From contig VXZL01000253.1 in the NCBI GenBank assembly GCA_009845505.1, positions 1 through 10,768 on the forward strand: a stretch of DNA of 10,768 bases. Reading direction: 5' to 3'. Positions 1 through 6,060 of the stretch are shown piece after piece. The position numbers were made by a program, and so were the translations under genes. The notes below the pieces were generated by a model, which saw nothing but the letters and a program-made list of their open reading frames with translations, searched no databases and had not been told where the DNA came from. This stretch comes from Candidatus Poribacteria bacterium. GTDB taxonomy: Bacteria > Poribacteria > WGA-4E > WGA-3G. How positions within the stretch are numbered: position 1 is the first letter of the stretch; each line of letters begins with the position of its first letter.

Positions 1-2
1 GG

Positions 3-578
3 GCAGTTGCCGCAGCGATCGGACAGAGCGGTGCAGACATCGCGAATCCACGCACGGACGTTGACGGTAACGGCGAAGTGGATGTGACCGACCTGATTCT
101 CGTCTTGGGTAACCTTGACGACGATGTCGCGGCACCGGCAATTGATGTGGATGTGAAGGCACTTGACATCGACTTCGATCGTGTGCAGGAGCAGGTCGAG
201 GTGTTGTTGGCATCGGGGGATGCGTCGATCGCAGCGCAGCGTGCATTGTTGTATCTGCAACATCTGTTGGCAAACGCACGTCCGGACGAGACCGTCTTGT
301 TGGCAAACTATCCGAACCCGTTCAACCCGGAGACGTGGATCCCGTATCACTTGGCAGAAAGTGCTGATGTGAAAATCAGCATCTACGATGCACAAGGCGT
401 GTTGGTGCGTGCGTTGACCGTGGGTCATCAATCGACAGGATACTATACATCTCGGAGTCGTGCGGCGTATTGGGACGGTCGGAACGCACTTGGTGAACGC
501 GTGGCGAGTGGAATCTATTTCTACCAGTTGGAAACCGATGAAATGTCGCCGCTGCGGAAGATGGTGATTTTGAAATAG
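3..578 (+). CDS. C-terminal part of a secreted protein: dockerin-like repeat plus FlgD-like/T9SS-type C-terminal domain (5' partial)
   Basis: The reading frame is open from base 3, so the gene begins before the window; a GTG at 78 is internal because the dockerin motif starts upstream of it. In-window residues 19-40 form a dockerin type I calcium loop (DVDGNGEVDVTDL, with D/N ligands at the expected spacing), followed by a short acidic, partly helical linker. From about base 293 the tail has the motif YPNPFNPETWIPY, a beta-rich segment, and WDGRNALGERVASGIYFYQL, ending RKMVILK. This matches the FlgD-Ig-like / type IX sorting domain that ends many secreted proteins of Bacteroidetes-like and Poribacteria-like lineages. 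The family role is export and attachment of an extracellular enzyme or adhesin. The catalytic or binding portion lies outside the window, so the actual function is unknown. The stop is TAG at 576-578. Confidence 0.88.
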   Translation, partial: AVAAAIGQSGADIANPRTDVDGNGEVDVTDLILVLGNLDDDVAAPAIDVDVKALDIDFDRVQEQVEVLLASGDASIAAQRALLYLQHLLANARPDETVLLANYPNPFNPETWIPYHLAESADVKISIYDAQGVLVRALTVGHQSTGYYTSRSRAAYWDGRNALGERVASGIYFYQLETDEMSPLRKMVILK

Positions 579-602
579 CAAATAGCCGTCAGGGGTCAGG
601 GC

Positions 603-706
603 GGATTGCTACGCAATCCTTTCAGCGATCAGAAAGATAGGCGGCAACCCCAAGGGTTGCCCCTACGCAACGGTGGGTATCCACGAAGGTAGGCACAAGA
701 CCTACC
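603..706. repeat. REP-like cluster of four short hairpins
   Basis: Four perfect inverted repeats lie close together: GGATTGC/GCAATCC (603-609/613-619), GGCAACCC/GGGTTGCC (643-650/654-661), GTGG/CCAC (673-676/681-684) and GGTAGG/CCTACC (688-693/701-706). The second and fourth are each followed by CCCCTAC or CCCTAC. This resembles dispersed extragenic palindromes or a decayed miniature element. The first stem may also act as a weak transcription stop for the upstream gene, but no clear U-tract follows. Confidence 0.6.
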
Positions 707-731
707 CCTACTTTATAACGCTTGCGTCTTT

Positions 732-792
732 GCTGATGGCTGACGGCTGAAAGCGAAACGAAGTGAAGCGTGCTGACGGCTGACCGCTAATC
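732..792. repeat. Two short heptanucleotide tandem arrays (GCTGAYG-type)
   Basis: Positions 732-752 read GCTGATG, GCTGACG, GCTGAAA, and 772-792 read GCTGACG, GCTGACC, GCTAATC. Both are three 7-base units that start with GCT, separated by 19 bases. Such heptamer repeats are known in intergenic DNA of several bacterial groups; their role is unclear. Confidence 0.6.
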
Positions 793-873
793 CCACACGT
801 CCTGGGATGACGCTAAACTCACCCTGTCTTTTTAGGACGACATTAACCTCCTAAATTCAAACTAAATGCTGGC

Positions 874-958
874 GGTCAGGGGGCCATGCGCGCAACGCGC
901 GGAACTGACCAAACCGAATGTAGCGATGGGAACCGTCGACACTCTCATCGCTACGTTT
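874..958 (+). other. Two-hairpin structured segment upstream of the helix-turn-helix gene
   Basis: The first structure has outer arms GGTCAG (874-879) and CTGACC (905-910) and an inner stem GCGCG/CGCGC (888-892/896-900) with a CAA loop. The second has a perfect 9-bp stem GTAGCGATG/CATCGCTAC (920-928/946-954) that extends to about 15 pairs (916-930/944-958) if G-U pairs are allowed; its 3' side runs into GTTTTA. If transcribed toward the gene at 1047 it could be a leader with an attenuator-like element; if not, it may be a repeat relic. It matches no RNA family I can recognise (not SRP RNA, tmRNA or tRNA). Confidence 0.4.
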
Positions 959-1046
959 TATTAAAGACCTGGGACGACACTGCCAATGGACGCGGTTCAC
1001 AACGGATAACAGCCAACCGGCAAAGGCGGCTGAAGAGGAGGGGAAG

Positions 1047-1271
1047 ATGCGTAGTAATTCAAAAGGCAGGATTCTCGCAGCCTGTGAGATGTCTTTCAAG
1101 GGGCGGAGCAATGCTGAGATTGCGTCCCACTTCAAGGTCACAGATTCGACGGTGTCTCGTTGGCGGCGGCTCGAGCTCTGGATTGATTTTGAAAAAGAGT
1201 TGGTTGCTGCGTATAAGGCGGCAGCCCTTCAGAAACACCAAGGCACCGATGCGGACACCGAACCGGCGTAA
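1047..1271 (+). CDS. Small helix-turn-helix DNA-binding protein (74 aa)
   Basis: The start is ATG 1047 because a strong ribosome binding site (GAGGAGGGG, 1035-1043) lies directly before it; the stop is TAA. Residues 8-18 form one helix and residues 21-40 (SNAEIASHFKVTDSTVSRWR) fit a helix-turn-helix: an AxIA-type first helix, a turn at KVTD, and a recognition helix STVSRWR. The rest (41-62) is a charged amphipathic helix and the tail is hydrophilic. The N-terminal part resembles the HTH of small terminase subunits and transposase-associated proteins, but no terminase, transposase or other mobile gene is next to it. It is probably a small regulator or an orphan DNA-binding domain; the target is unknown. 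The next gene starts 50 bp downstream from its own promoter, so the two are probably separate units. Confidence 0.75.
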   Translation: MRSNSKGRILAACEMSFKGRSNAEIASHFKVTDSTVSRWRRLELWIDFEKELVAAYKAAALQKHQGTDADTEPA

Positions 1272-1286
1272 CTCCTAAAAAAATCC

Positions 1287-1315
1287 TTGCTCGCCTTTTG
1301 TATCCGTGCTAAATT
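1287..1315 (+). promoter_or_regulatory. Putative sigma70-type promoter of the cytochrome operon, giving a near-leaderless mRNA
   Basis: A -35 candidate TTGCTC (1287-1292) is followed by a 17-bp spacer and an extended -10, TGC plus TAAATT (1310-1315). The expected start of transcription, about 7 bases after the -10, falls at the ATG at 1322. No Shine-Dalgarno sequence precedes that ATG, which is consistent with leaderless initiation. Confidence 0.5.
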
Positions 1316-1321
1316 AACCCC

Positions 1322-2239
1322 ATGCGAGTCTTTATCCAAATTGGACACGGGATCATCGGTGCCGCCGTTATCTCATTCCTCTGTATCTGGCAAGCAGGCA
1401 GCTTCGGTGAAGCGAGACACACCCTCAGCATCATCGGTGCTATCGCTATTGTCATCGCTAGTCTCTATATCCTCCGAAGTCGCTGGATCCGATGGGGAAA
1501 CCGACAAACGTGGTTAAAATACCACCAACGACTTGCCTCATTAGGCTTGTGCCTTGTGCTGCTGCATTCGGCGTTCCAACCACTTGTATGGCACTCATGG
1601 CTTACTTTTATACTCGCCCTCTTGAATTTAGGCACCGGTGTCGCTGTGAGTCTCACCGCGCGTAGGACGCGACAGATACTCCTCCGATGCCATCTCATCT
1701 TGGCACCTGTGCTGCTTGTCGGTATCGTTTTCCACGGTCAGAAAAAACTCGAACACGACGAATTCCTCCCACTCACCGATGTTCATGACGTGCCTTGCGC
1801 CAGATGTCATACATCCGAACCCCTGATCTTCCACCTTGATTTGGTGCTTCACCCAGGAGTGGATACCGAACTGGATACCTCAGAAACCGTGCCTGATGAT
1901 TTACACTGGTGGCTCTTACAGAATGAATCCAGAGTGTCGGAGACAGCTCCCGTTGCCGTCAAAGAAATAGGGAACGCTTGGACAATTACAGACCCTGAGA
2001 AGAACCGCACCTATCATGCACGAAAAGTAGAAGATAAAATCGCTATCTACGCCGATAATTTCTATCACAGCTATACCTGCCTCAAATGCCACGTGCATAA
2101 CACAGAAGAAATTCAGTTAGCGCATGAGCTCCACGGTGTCACCGAAGCCCATAGGTGCTTCGTCTGCCACCAGGCCGAAATTGATGGCACGCGTTATGGA
2201 CGACAACGTTTCGATTGGGAATACGCGCCGCACCGGTAA
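1322..2239 (+). CDS. Membrane cytochrome with b-type histidine pattern and three c-type heme sites
   Basis: The 305-residue protein has about five membrane helices (roughly 4-24, 35-52, 70-90, 92-112, 121-138) and then a soluble C-terminal domain. Arginine-rich loops at 52-70 and 113-122 place those loops in the cytoplasm and the C-terminus outside. Helix 3 has H68 and H82, helix 5 has H124 and H138; both pairs are 14 residues apart, the spacing of bis-histidine b-heme ligands in cytochrome b561/ferric-reductase-type bundles. The soluble part has three c-heme motifs, CARCH (159-163), CLKCH (253-257) and CFVCH (279-283). The protein therefore probably moves electrons between the quinone or membrane pool and a periplasmic partner; donor and acceptor are not known. 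The ATG at 1322 is the first in frame after the promoter and starts at the first membrane helix. The next gene begins 10 bp downstream. Heme motifs are seen directly; b-heme number is inferred. Confidence 0.82.
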   Translation: MRVFIQIGHGIIGAAVISFLCIWQAGSFGEARHTLSIIGAIAIVIASLYILRSRWIRWGNRQTWLKYHQRLASLGLCLVLLHSAFQPLVWHSWLTFILALLNLGTGVAVSLTARRTRQILLRCHLILAPVLLVGIVFHGQKKLEHDEFLPLTDVHDVPCARCHTSEPLIFHLDLVLHPGVDTELDTSETVPDDLHWWLLQNESRVSETAPVAVKEIGNAWTITDPEKNRTYHARKVEDKIAIYADNFYHSYTCLKCHVHNTEEIQLAHELHGVTEAHRCFVCHQAEIDGTRYGRQRFDWEYAPHR

Positions 2240-2249
2240 GCTGTAAAAA

Positions 2250-4172
2250 ATGCCAAACAGAGATGTCAGCCTTCGCGCTGTGCTGCTTTCACTCCTCATC
2301 ACCATTCCGAACTCTTACTGGCTCATGATTAACTGGGGTCCCAGTGGTTATGGCACCGGTCAGAGTTTTCCCACTGTCACGACCGTCTATTTCAATGTTA
2401 TTTTTGTTATCCTCATCTTAATGGCGTTCAACCCACTACTCCGGACAATCCGAAAGGGTTCGAGTTTCACCGACGCGGAGTTGATGGTGATTTATCTGCT
2501 CGTCTCCATCGCTTCTTCTATTGCCGGACACGATACACTCCAGATATTGTGGCCCCTGCTCGCCTATCCGATCTGGTTTGCGAGTCCAGAGAACGAATGG
2601 GGTGAGTTATTTCATCAGCACATGCCGGATTGGCTCACTATCAAAGATAGAGGAGTGTTAGTCAGTTTTTATCAGGGGGATTCATCGCTTCACACTGCGG
2701 AACACCTACAACTCTGGATGACTCCTGTGCTTTGGTGGTCTGCGCTCGTTATTGTGCTAACCTGTATGATGCTCTGTGTCACGATCCTCATCCGACACCA
2801 GTGGGTGAACCACGAGAAGTTGAGTTATCCAGTCATTCAGATTCCACTGCAGCTGACAGAAAATGGCGGGAATACGCTTTTGAGAAACCGGTTATTTTTG
2901 CTGGCTGCTGTACTTGCCGGTGGTATGAATATCCTCAATGGGCTGCACTTCCTATTTCCAGTCGTGCCGGGGTTAGGTGGGAAGCTTTACAACTTCGGGC
3001 AATACTTCCAGACAAAACCGCTGAACGCCATCGGAAGACTACCGATTGCTGTCTATCCGTTTGCGGTTGGAATGAGTTTTTTCATACCCTTGGAACTCTC
3101 ATTCTCTATCTGGTTTTTCTATCTCTTCCACAAAATGACGCGCGTATGGGGAACGATGGCGGGCATCGGTCATCTACCGGGGTTCCCATTTCTTGATGCG
3201 CAATCGTTCGGTGCTTGGTTCTGTTTAGGTATTTCCGCTGTATGGCTCACCCGGAAATTCATCGTGCAACAAATAAAGAACGCCTTCTGGGGTGGCAATG
3301 GACAGAAAGAGACAACGGGAACGCCTGCAACACACACGCGATATGCTATAATCGGCTTGATAGTGGGTAGTATTTTTGTCCTTTATTTTTTTAAAAGCAC
3401 AGGCGCACCTATCTTCAGCATCTTCGGTTACTTCGTACTCTTTTTCGCATTAGCGATTGCGATTACGCGCATCCGTGCGGAAGTCGGACCGCCTGCGCAC
3501 GACGTACCGTGGCGACCCGATAAAGTCCTCGTCTCCTTCTTGGGCACACGCCGCATCGGTGCTGAAGGATTGACGACCTTTAGTATGTTTCACGGCTTTA
3601 ACCGTTCCTATCGTTGCCATCCAATGCCAATTATGTTAGAGGGGTTCAAGGTGGCACAGTTGCGCGGGTTGTCGCATAACCGATTTATTATTGCTGTGAT
3701 TTTGGTAACCGTCGTTGCGACGATTTCATCGGCGTGGGCATACTACGCCCAAGGTTATCATTACGGTGCTGCAGTCTACGGTGAGCAGGGACAGTGCCGC
3801 TGGACTTACGAGCAATTGAAGCAGTGGCTCATTAACCCACAATCCATAGATGTCGGTGCTGTCTCCGCTTCTGGCGGCGCGGTTGCCTTGACGACACTTC
3901 TCATGATGCTACGCCGTCGGTTTATCTGGTGGCCCTTTCACCCCGCAGGCTATGCGCTGTCGCTGAGTTTCTGGAACACGAGTTGGTATTGGTTTTCGAT
4001 CTTCTTATCGTGGGGGATGAAAGCGATTCTCTTTCAGGCGGGAGGTTTGCGTACGTATCGGCGTGCGATGCCGTTCTTTATCGGATTGGTTATTGGTGAT
4101 TTCGTCGTCGGTGCGATTTGGACATTAATCGGTATCGCTTTGGAACGTCCGATGTACCGGTTTATGTTTTAA
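2250..4172 (+). CDS. Large polytopic membrane protein, DUF6785/DUF6784-like, possible transporter
   Basis: The 640-residue protein is strongly hydrophobic, with about a dozen membrane segments (clear ones near 8-27, 45-64, 77-97, 155-181, 213-238, 264-292, 317-335, 365-382, 388-406, 477-499, 538-554, 567-592 and 608-630). Features that look family-specific are a cytoplasmic-type segment RHQWVNHEKLSYPVIQIPL (182-200), TRIRAEVGPPAHD (406-418), RCHPMPIMLEGFKVA (455-469) and WWPFHPAGYALS (560-571). I associate these with the DUF6785/DUF6784 family seen in Poribacteria and Planctomycetes-type genomes, distantly like oligopeptide-transporter proteins; the family function is not known to me. The ATG lacks a strong ribosome binding site and lies 10 bp after the cytochrome stop, so translation is probably coupled. 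An isomerase gene follows 12 bp later, which hints at a small polar organic substrate. Confidence 0.7.
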   Translation: MPNRDVSLRAVLLSLLITIPNSYWLMINWGPSGYGTGQSFPTVTTVYFNVIFVILILMAFNPLLRTIRKGSSFTDAELMVIYLLVSIASSIAGHDTLQILWPLLAYPIWFASPENEWGELFHQHMPDWLTIKDRGVLVSFYQGDSSLHTAEHLQLWMTPVLWWSALVIVLTCMMLCVTILIRHQWVNHEKLSYPVIQIPLQLTENGGNTLLRNRLFLLAAVLAGGMNILNGLHFLFPVVPGLGGKLYNFGQYFQTKPLNAIGRLPIAVYPFAVGMSFFIPLELSFSIWFFYLFHKMTRVWGTMAGIGHLPGFPFLDAQSFGAWFCLGISAVWLTRKFIVQQIKNAFWGGNGQKETTGTPATHTRYAIIGLIVGSIFVLYFFKSTGAPIFSIFGYFVLFFALAIAITRIRAEVGPPAHDVPWRPDKVLVSFLGTRRIGAEGLTTFSMFHGFNRSYRCHPMPIMLEGFKVAQLRGLSHNRFIIAVILVTVVATISSAWAYYAQGYHYGAAVYGEQGQCRWTYEQLKQWLINPQSIDVGAVSASGGAVALTTLLMMLRRRFIWWPFHPAGYALSLSFWNTSWYWFSIFLSWGMKAILFQAGGLRTYRRAMPFFIGLVIGDFVVGAIWTLIGIALERPMYRFMF

Positions 4173-4184
4173 AAGGAGGTATTT

Positions 4185-5015
4185 ATGAAACTCAGCTGTC
4201 TCCCCGTCTCTCTTTATGACGACATCTTTTCTGGAAAAAGCAGCGTTGCTAACTGGATTCAATTCGGCGCGGAATTAGGGTTAGATGCTGTCGATTTCAG
4301 CATCAAATTCTTCCCAGAACGCGATGCAGCGACATTGAATCACACGATCACCGCGCTGGAAAAGTTTGATGTCCGTCCGTGCATGCTCGCCTGCTACTCC
4401 GACTTCACACATCCCGATCCAACCCAACGCCAGCAAGAGTTAGTCAATCTAAAGGCAGACATTGAATTAGCAAAGACGTTAGGAGCAAAATTCATTCGTG
4501 TGACCGCAGGACAAAACCATCCGGGTGTCGAACGCACATCTGGAGTTGAGTGGGTAATAGACGGATTCCGTCGCGCACTTGACACAGCCGAAAGCCACGG
4601 TATCACCCTCGCCTACGAGAATCATACCAAAGGCGCGCCTTGGGATTATTGGGACTTCTCACAACCGACAGAGATTTTTTTAGAGATCCTGAATGCCCTC
4701 TCGGACACGCCGCTTGGTGTCTGTTTCGACACAGCAAACCCACTCGTTCTCAATGAAGATGTTTTGGCACTTTTGGACGAAGTCGTTGCGCGCGTCGTTG
4801 TGCTTCATATCTTTGATATGCGTGAAGCAGGAAAGTTCGAGGCGGTTCGGGTTGGCACGGGTGCCTCACCGATTCCAGAGGTCTTCTCTCGTATGAGACG
4901 GGCGGGTTATGACGGCTGGCTTAGCATCGAAGAAGCCAGCCGTTTAGGAAAAGAAGGTTTTACAGAATCCATCGCGTTTGTTCGAGAGGCGTGGCAACGG
5001 GCACTATCCGCGTGA
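4185..5015 (+). CDS. Sugar phosphate isomerase/epimerase-like TIM-barrel protein
   Basis: The 276-residue protein fits the xylose-isomerase-like TIM-barrel (AP endonuclease 2) superfamily. Probable metal ligands are E145 (in LAYENHTKG), D182 (in CFDTANP), H208 (in VLHIFDM) and E249 or E250 (in LSIEEA), the E-D-H-E set used by tagatose 3-epimerase and related enzymes. The full barrel is present and the length is normal for the family, so it is probably a cytoplasmic, divalent-metal isomerase or epimerase of a sugar or polyol; the substrate cannot be told. A very strong ribosome binding site (AAAAGGAGG, 4171-4179) overlaps the stop codon of the gene before it, so this is the third gene of the operon. 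Its last 12 bases overlap the 3' end of the opposite-strand dioxygenase. A perfect 11-bp inverted repeat lies in its 3' region. Confidence 0.85.
   Translation: MKLSCLPVSLYDDIFSGKSSVANWIQFGAELGLDAVDFSIKFFPERDAATLNHTITALEKFDVRPCMLACYSDFTHPDPTQRQQELVNLKADIELAKTLGAKFIRVTAGQNHPGVERTSGVEWVIDGFRRALDTAESHGITLAYENHTKGAPWDYWDFSQPTEIFLEILNALSDTPLGVCFDTANPLVLNEDVLALLDEVVARVVVLHIFDMREAGKFEAVRVGTGASPIPEVFSRMRRAGYDGWLSIEEASRLGKEGFTESIAFVREAWQRALSA
4912..4943 (+). repeat. Perfect 11-bp inverted repeat within the isomerase 3' end
   Basis: Arms ACGGCTGGCTT (4912-4922) and AAGCCAGCCGT (4933-4943) can form a strong GC-rich hairpin with a 10-base loop. It lies inside codons for WLSIEEASR and 72 bases before the stop, just past the 3' end of the opposite gene. 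No U-tract follows on either strand, so it is not a standard terminator. It might stop converging transcripts or stabilise 3' ends, or may be only a product of codon use. Confidence 0.5.
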
Positions 5016-5855
5016 CGGTTCATTCATCCGTTCCCGGGCTTGGCGCGAGAGTTCAGCCAAGTGCCCATCGTTTGCCCTGACCTGTTCGAGGTGTATCCAC
5101 CGTTCGGGCGTTGCCGTACGTGTCATCTTCTCGCCATACTTCCGGTCAATCCAGAACCGTGCAGAGCCACCTATATAGGCTTGCAACGCATCTAACTTGT
5201 CATTAGGATACCGTTGACACAGGTTCATGGTGAACATCCGTCGGCGGATTCCACCACCGAAAGCAGCGTGTTTTGTGTTATGATTGAACAGCACCAAATC
5301 GCCCGGAGTTGTCTCAAAAACCGTTGCTGGCACATCCCGTCCATGTATTTCCCAGAGTTCTTGGCTCTTGCCAACCTGCTTTGAGAGTCCATCGGCATAG
5401 TTATCGCCGAATAGGTGACTACCGGGAATGACGCGAAGTGCCCCCGTATCGCGCGTCAGCGGATCGAGATAGAATGCAATTTTTATATGCATCGGGTCTT
5501 CTAACTTATGTCCGCCGTCCGAGTGCCATCCTGTATCGCCGACATAGAAATTACCGTCGCTGCCCATATAGTTGAAGTCGTCACCGAGCAACGTCTTCGC
5601 GATGGCGAGGATCCTCGGATCGTCCAGTAGTGAGCACAATTCTTCGTGTTGATCGATGAACGGGACGATACAGGAACGGGCAGTCCCTTCATGTGGTTTA
5701 CCGTCATGACCGCCACCTCTCTCCCGCCAGACGGCTTCAAAAGCATCTTGAATCGCTGCGATCCGGTCTGCCATCAGTTGTGGAAAACTGAGGTAACCGA
5801 ACGTCTTGAAAAAATTAATTTCCGAATCGGTGACAGTGAAATCGTGCTGATTCAT
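5004..5855 (-). CDS. Phytanoyl-CoA dioxygenase (PhyH)-like Fe(II)/2-oxoglutarate oxygenase
   Basis: The 283-residue protein has the PhyH pattern: the HxD iron site H111-S-D113 in GWHSDGGHK, a distal histidine in NHNTKHAAFGG (H196, alternatively H192), and arginines in GIRRRMF (204-206) suited to hold 2-oxoglutarate. VIPGSH (143-148) is a further family hallmark. It should hydroxylate a small carbon substrate using O2 and 2-oxoglutarate in the cytoplasm; the substrate is unknown. The start is the ATG at 5855, with GGAGG at 5864-5868 and 8-base spacing; an upstream in-frame TTG at 5870 overlaps this ribosome binding site and is unlikely. The 3' end overlaps the isomerase by 12 bp on the opposite strand, so the two transcripts are antisense there. 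It is one of two PhyH genes in the window. Confidence 0.88.
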   Translation of the reverse strand: MNQHDFTVTDSEINFFKTFGYLSFPQLMADRIAAIQDAFEAVWRERGGGHDGKPHEGTARSCIVPFIDQHEELCSLLDDPRILAIAKTLLGDDFNYMGSDGNFYVGDTGWHSDGGHKLEDPMHIKIAFYLDPLTRDTGALRVIPGSHLFGDNYADGLSKQVGKSQELWEIHGRDVPATVFETTPGDLVLFNHNTKHAAFGGGIRRRMFTMNLCQRYPNDKLDALQAYIGGSARFWIDRKYGEKMTRTATPERWIHLEQVRANDGHLAELSRQARERMNEPSRG

Positions 5856-5880
5856 TGCTACATCCTCCAAGTAGACCAGT

Positions 5881-5916
5881 AGGAAACAGAAAACAACGCA
5901 TCACATTTTGTTTCCT
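5881..5916 (-). promoter_or_regulatory. Inverted repeat in the 5' leader of the PhyH gene
   Basis: AGGAAACAGAAAA (5881-5893) and TTTTGTTTCCT (5906-5916) are complementary over 11 bp with one bulged base and a 12-base loop. It lies between the predicted transcription start and the ribosome binding site of the minus-strand dioxygenase, so it could fold in its leader RNA or bind a protein. It does not look like a terminator for that gene, because the 3' arm is not followed by a U-run. Confidence 0.4.
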
Positions 5917-5932
5917 GAATCGCAGAGAACTG

Positions 5933-5954
5933 GATATTGATACCGTATCATATC
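5933..5954. promoter_or_regulatory. Operator-like palindrome over the minus-strand promoter
   Basis: TGATAC-C-GTATCA (5938-5950) is a perfect 13-bp palindrome with one central base. With one bulged T it extends to GATATTGATAC/GTATCATATC over 5933-5954. It overlaps the -10 and the expected transcription start of the dioxygenase gene, where a bound repressor would block RNA polymerase. No cognate regulator is identified. Confidence 0.45.
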
Positions 5955-5976
5955 ACATCTGTATTTAATTTTGCAA
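5947..5976 (-). promoter_or_regulatory. Putative promoter of the PhyH gene (minus strand)
   Basis: Read on the minus strand, TTGCAA (5971-5976) is followed by an 18-bp spacer and TATGAT (5947-5952), preceded by TGA (extended -10). TATGAT differs from TATAAT at one base. Transcription would start near 5940, leaving a leader of about 85 bases before the ATG at 5855. Confidence 0.6.
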
Positions 5977-5998
5977 TCCAGTCTTCTGCCAAAAAAAT

Positions 5999-6028
5999 TT
6001 GCCAAATTCGTCAAATTAATGCTACTAT
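5999..6028 (+). promoter_or_regulatory. Putative promoter of the ABC permease gene (plus strand)
   Basis: TTGCCA (5999-6004), an 18-bp spacer and TACTAT (6023-6028) preceded by TGC form an extended -10 promoter. A TATTAT three bases further on is an alternative -10, but its spacer would be 21 bp. It is divergent from the dioxygenase promoter, with 22 bp between the two -35 elements. The start would lie near 6035, about 26 bases before the ATG. Confidence 0.5.
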
Positions 6029-6060
6029 TATCTTAGACTTTCACCGACGCAAGGTTGTAA

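Larger units (their letters stand above)
579..1046. other. Gene-free 468-bp region with hairpins and short repeats
   Basis: No convincing coding region is present on either strand; open frames here have no ribosome binding site or recognisable protein. In order it holds a cluster of four hairpins (603-706), two short heptamer arrays (732-792), a hairpin 791-795/803-807, a hairpin with 7-bp arms TTTAGGA/TCCTAAA (831-837/849-855), and two stronger structures (874-910 and 916-958) before the small helix-turn-helix gene. I cannot tell a transcribed leader from a decayed repeat element by eye. Confidence 0.75.

Noticed and set aside
78..578. GTG at 78 as the start of the first gene
   Set aside because: The frame is open back to base 3 and the dockerin motif begins before 78, so the gene continues out of the window.
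579..1046. tRNA, SRP RNA or tmRNA in the gene-free region
   Set aside because: The hairpins do not form a cloverleaf and no conserved core such as the SRP GGAAG loop or tmRNA ends was found.
857..1141. 94-residue open frame on the minus strand
   Set aside because: No recognisable domain or ribosome site; it runs through the hairpins and antisense to the helix-turn-helix gene.
1047..1271. Mobile element or phage terminase locus
   Set aside because: The helix-turn-helix resembles small terminase N-termini, but there is no large terminase, transposase, integrase or terminal repeat nearby.
886..1278. 130-residue open frame overlapping the helix-turn-helix gene
   Set aside because: It has no ribosome site, is arginine- and serine-rich in the manner of a wrong-frame translation, and overlaps the better supported 1047-1271 gene.
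5856..5870. TTG at 5870 as the start of the first PhyH gene
   Set aside because: It lies on the GGAGG that serves the ATG at 5855.
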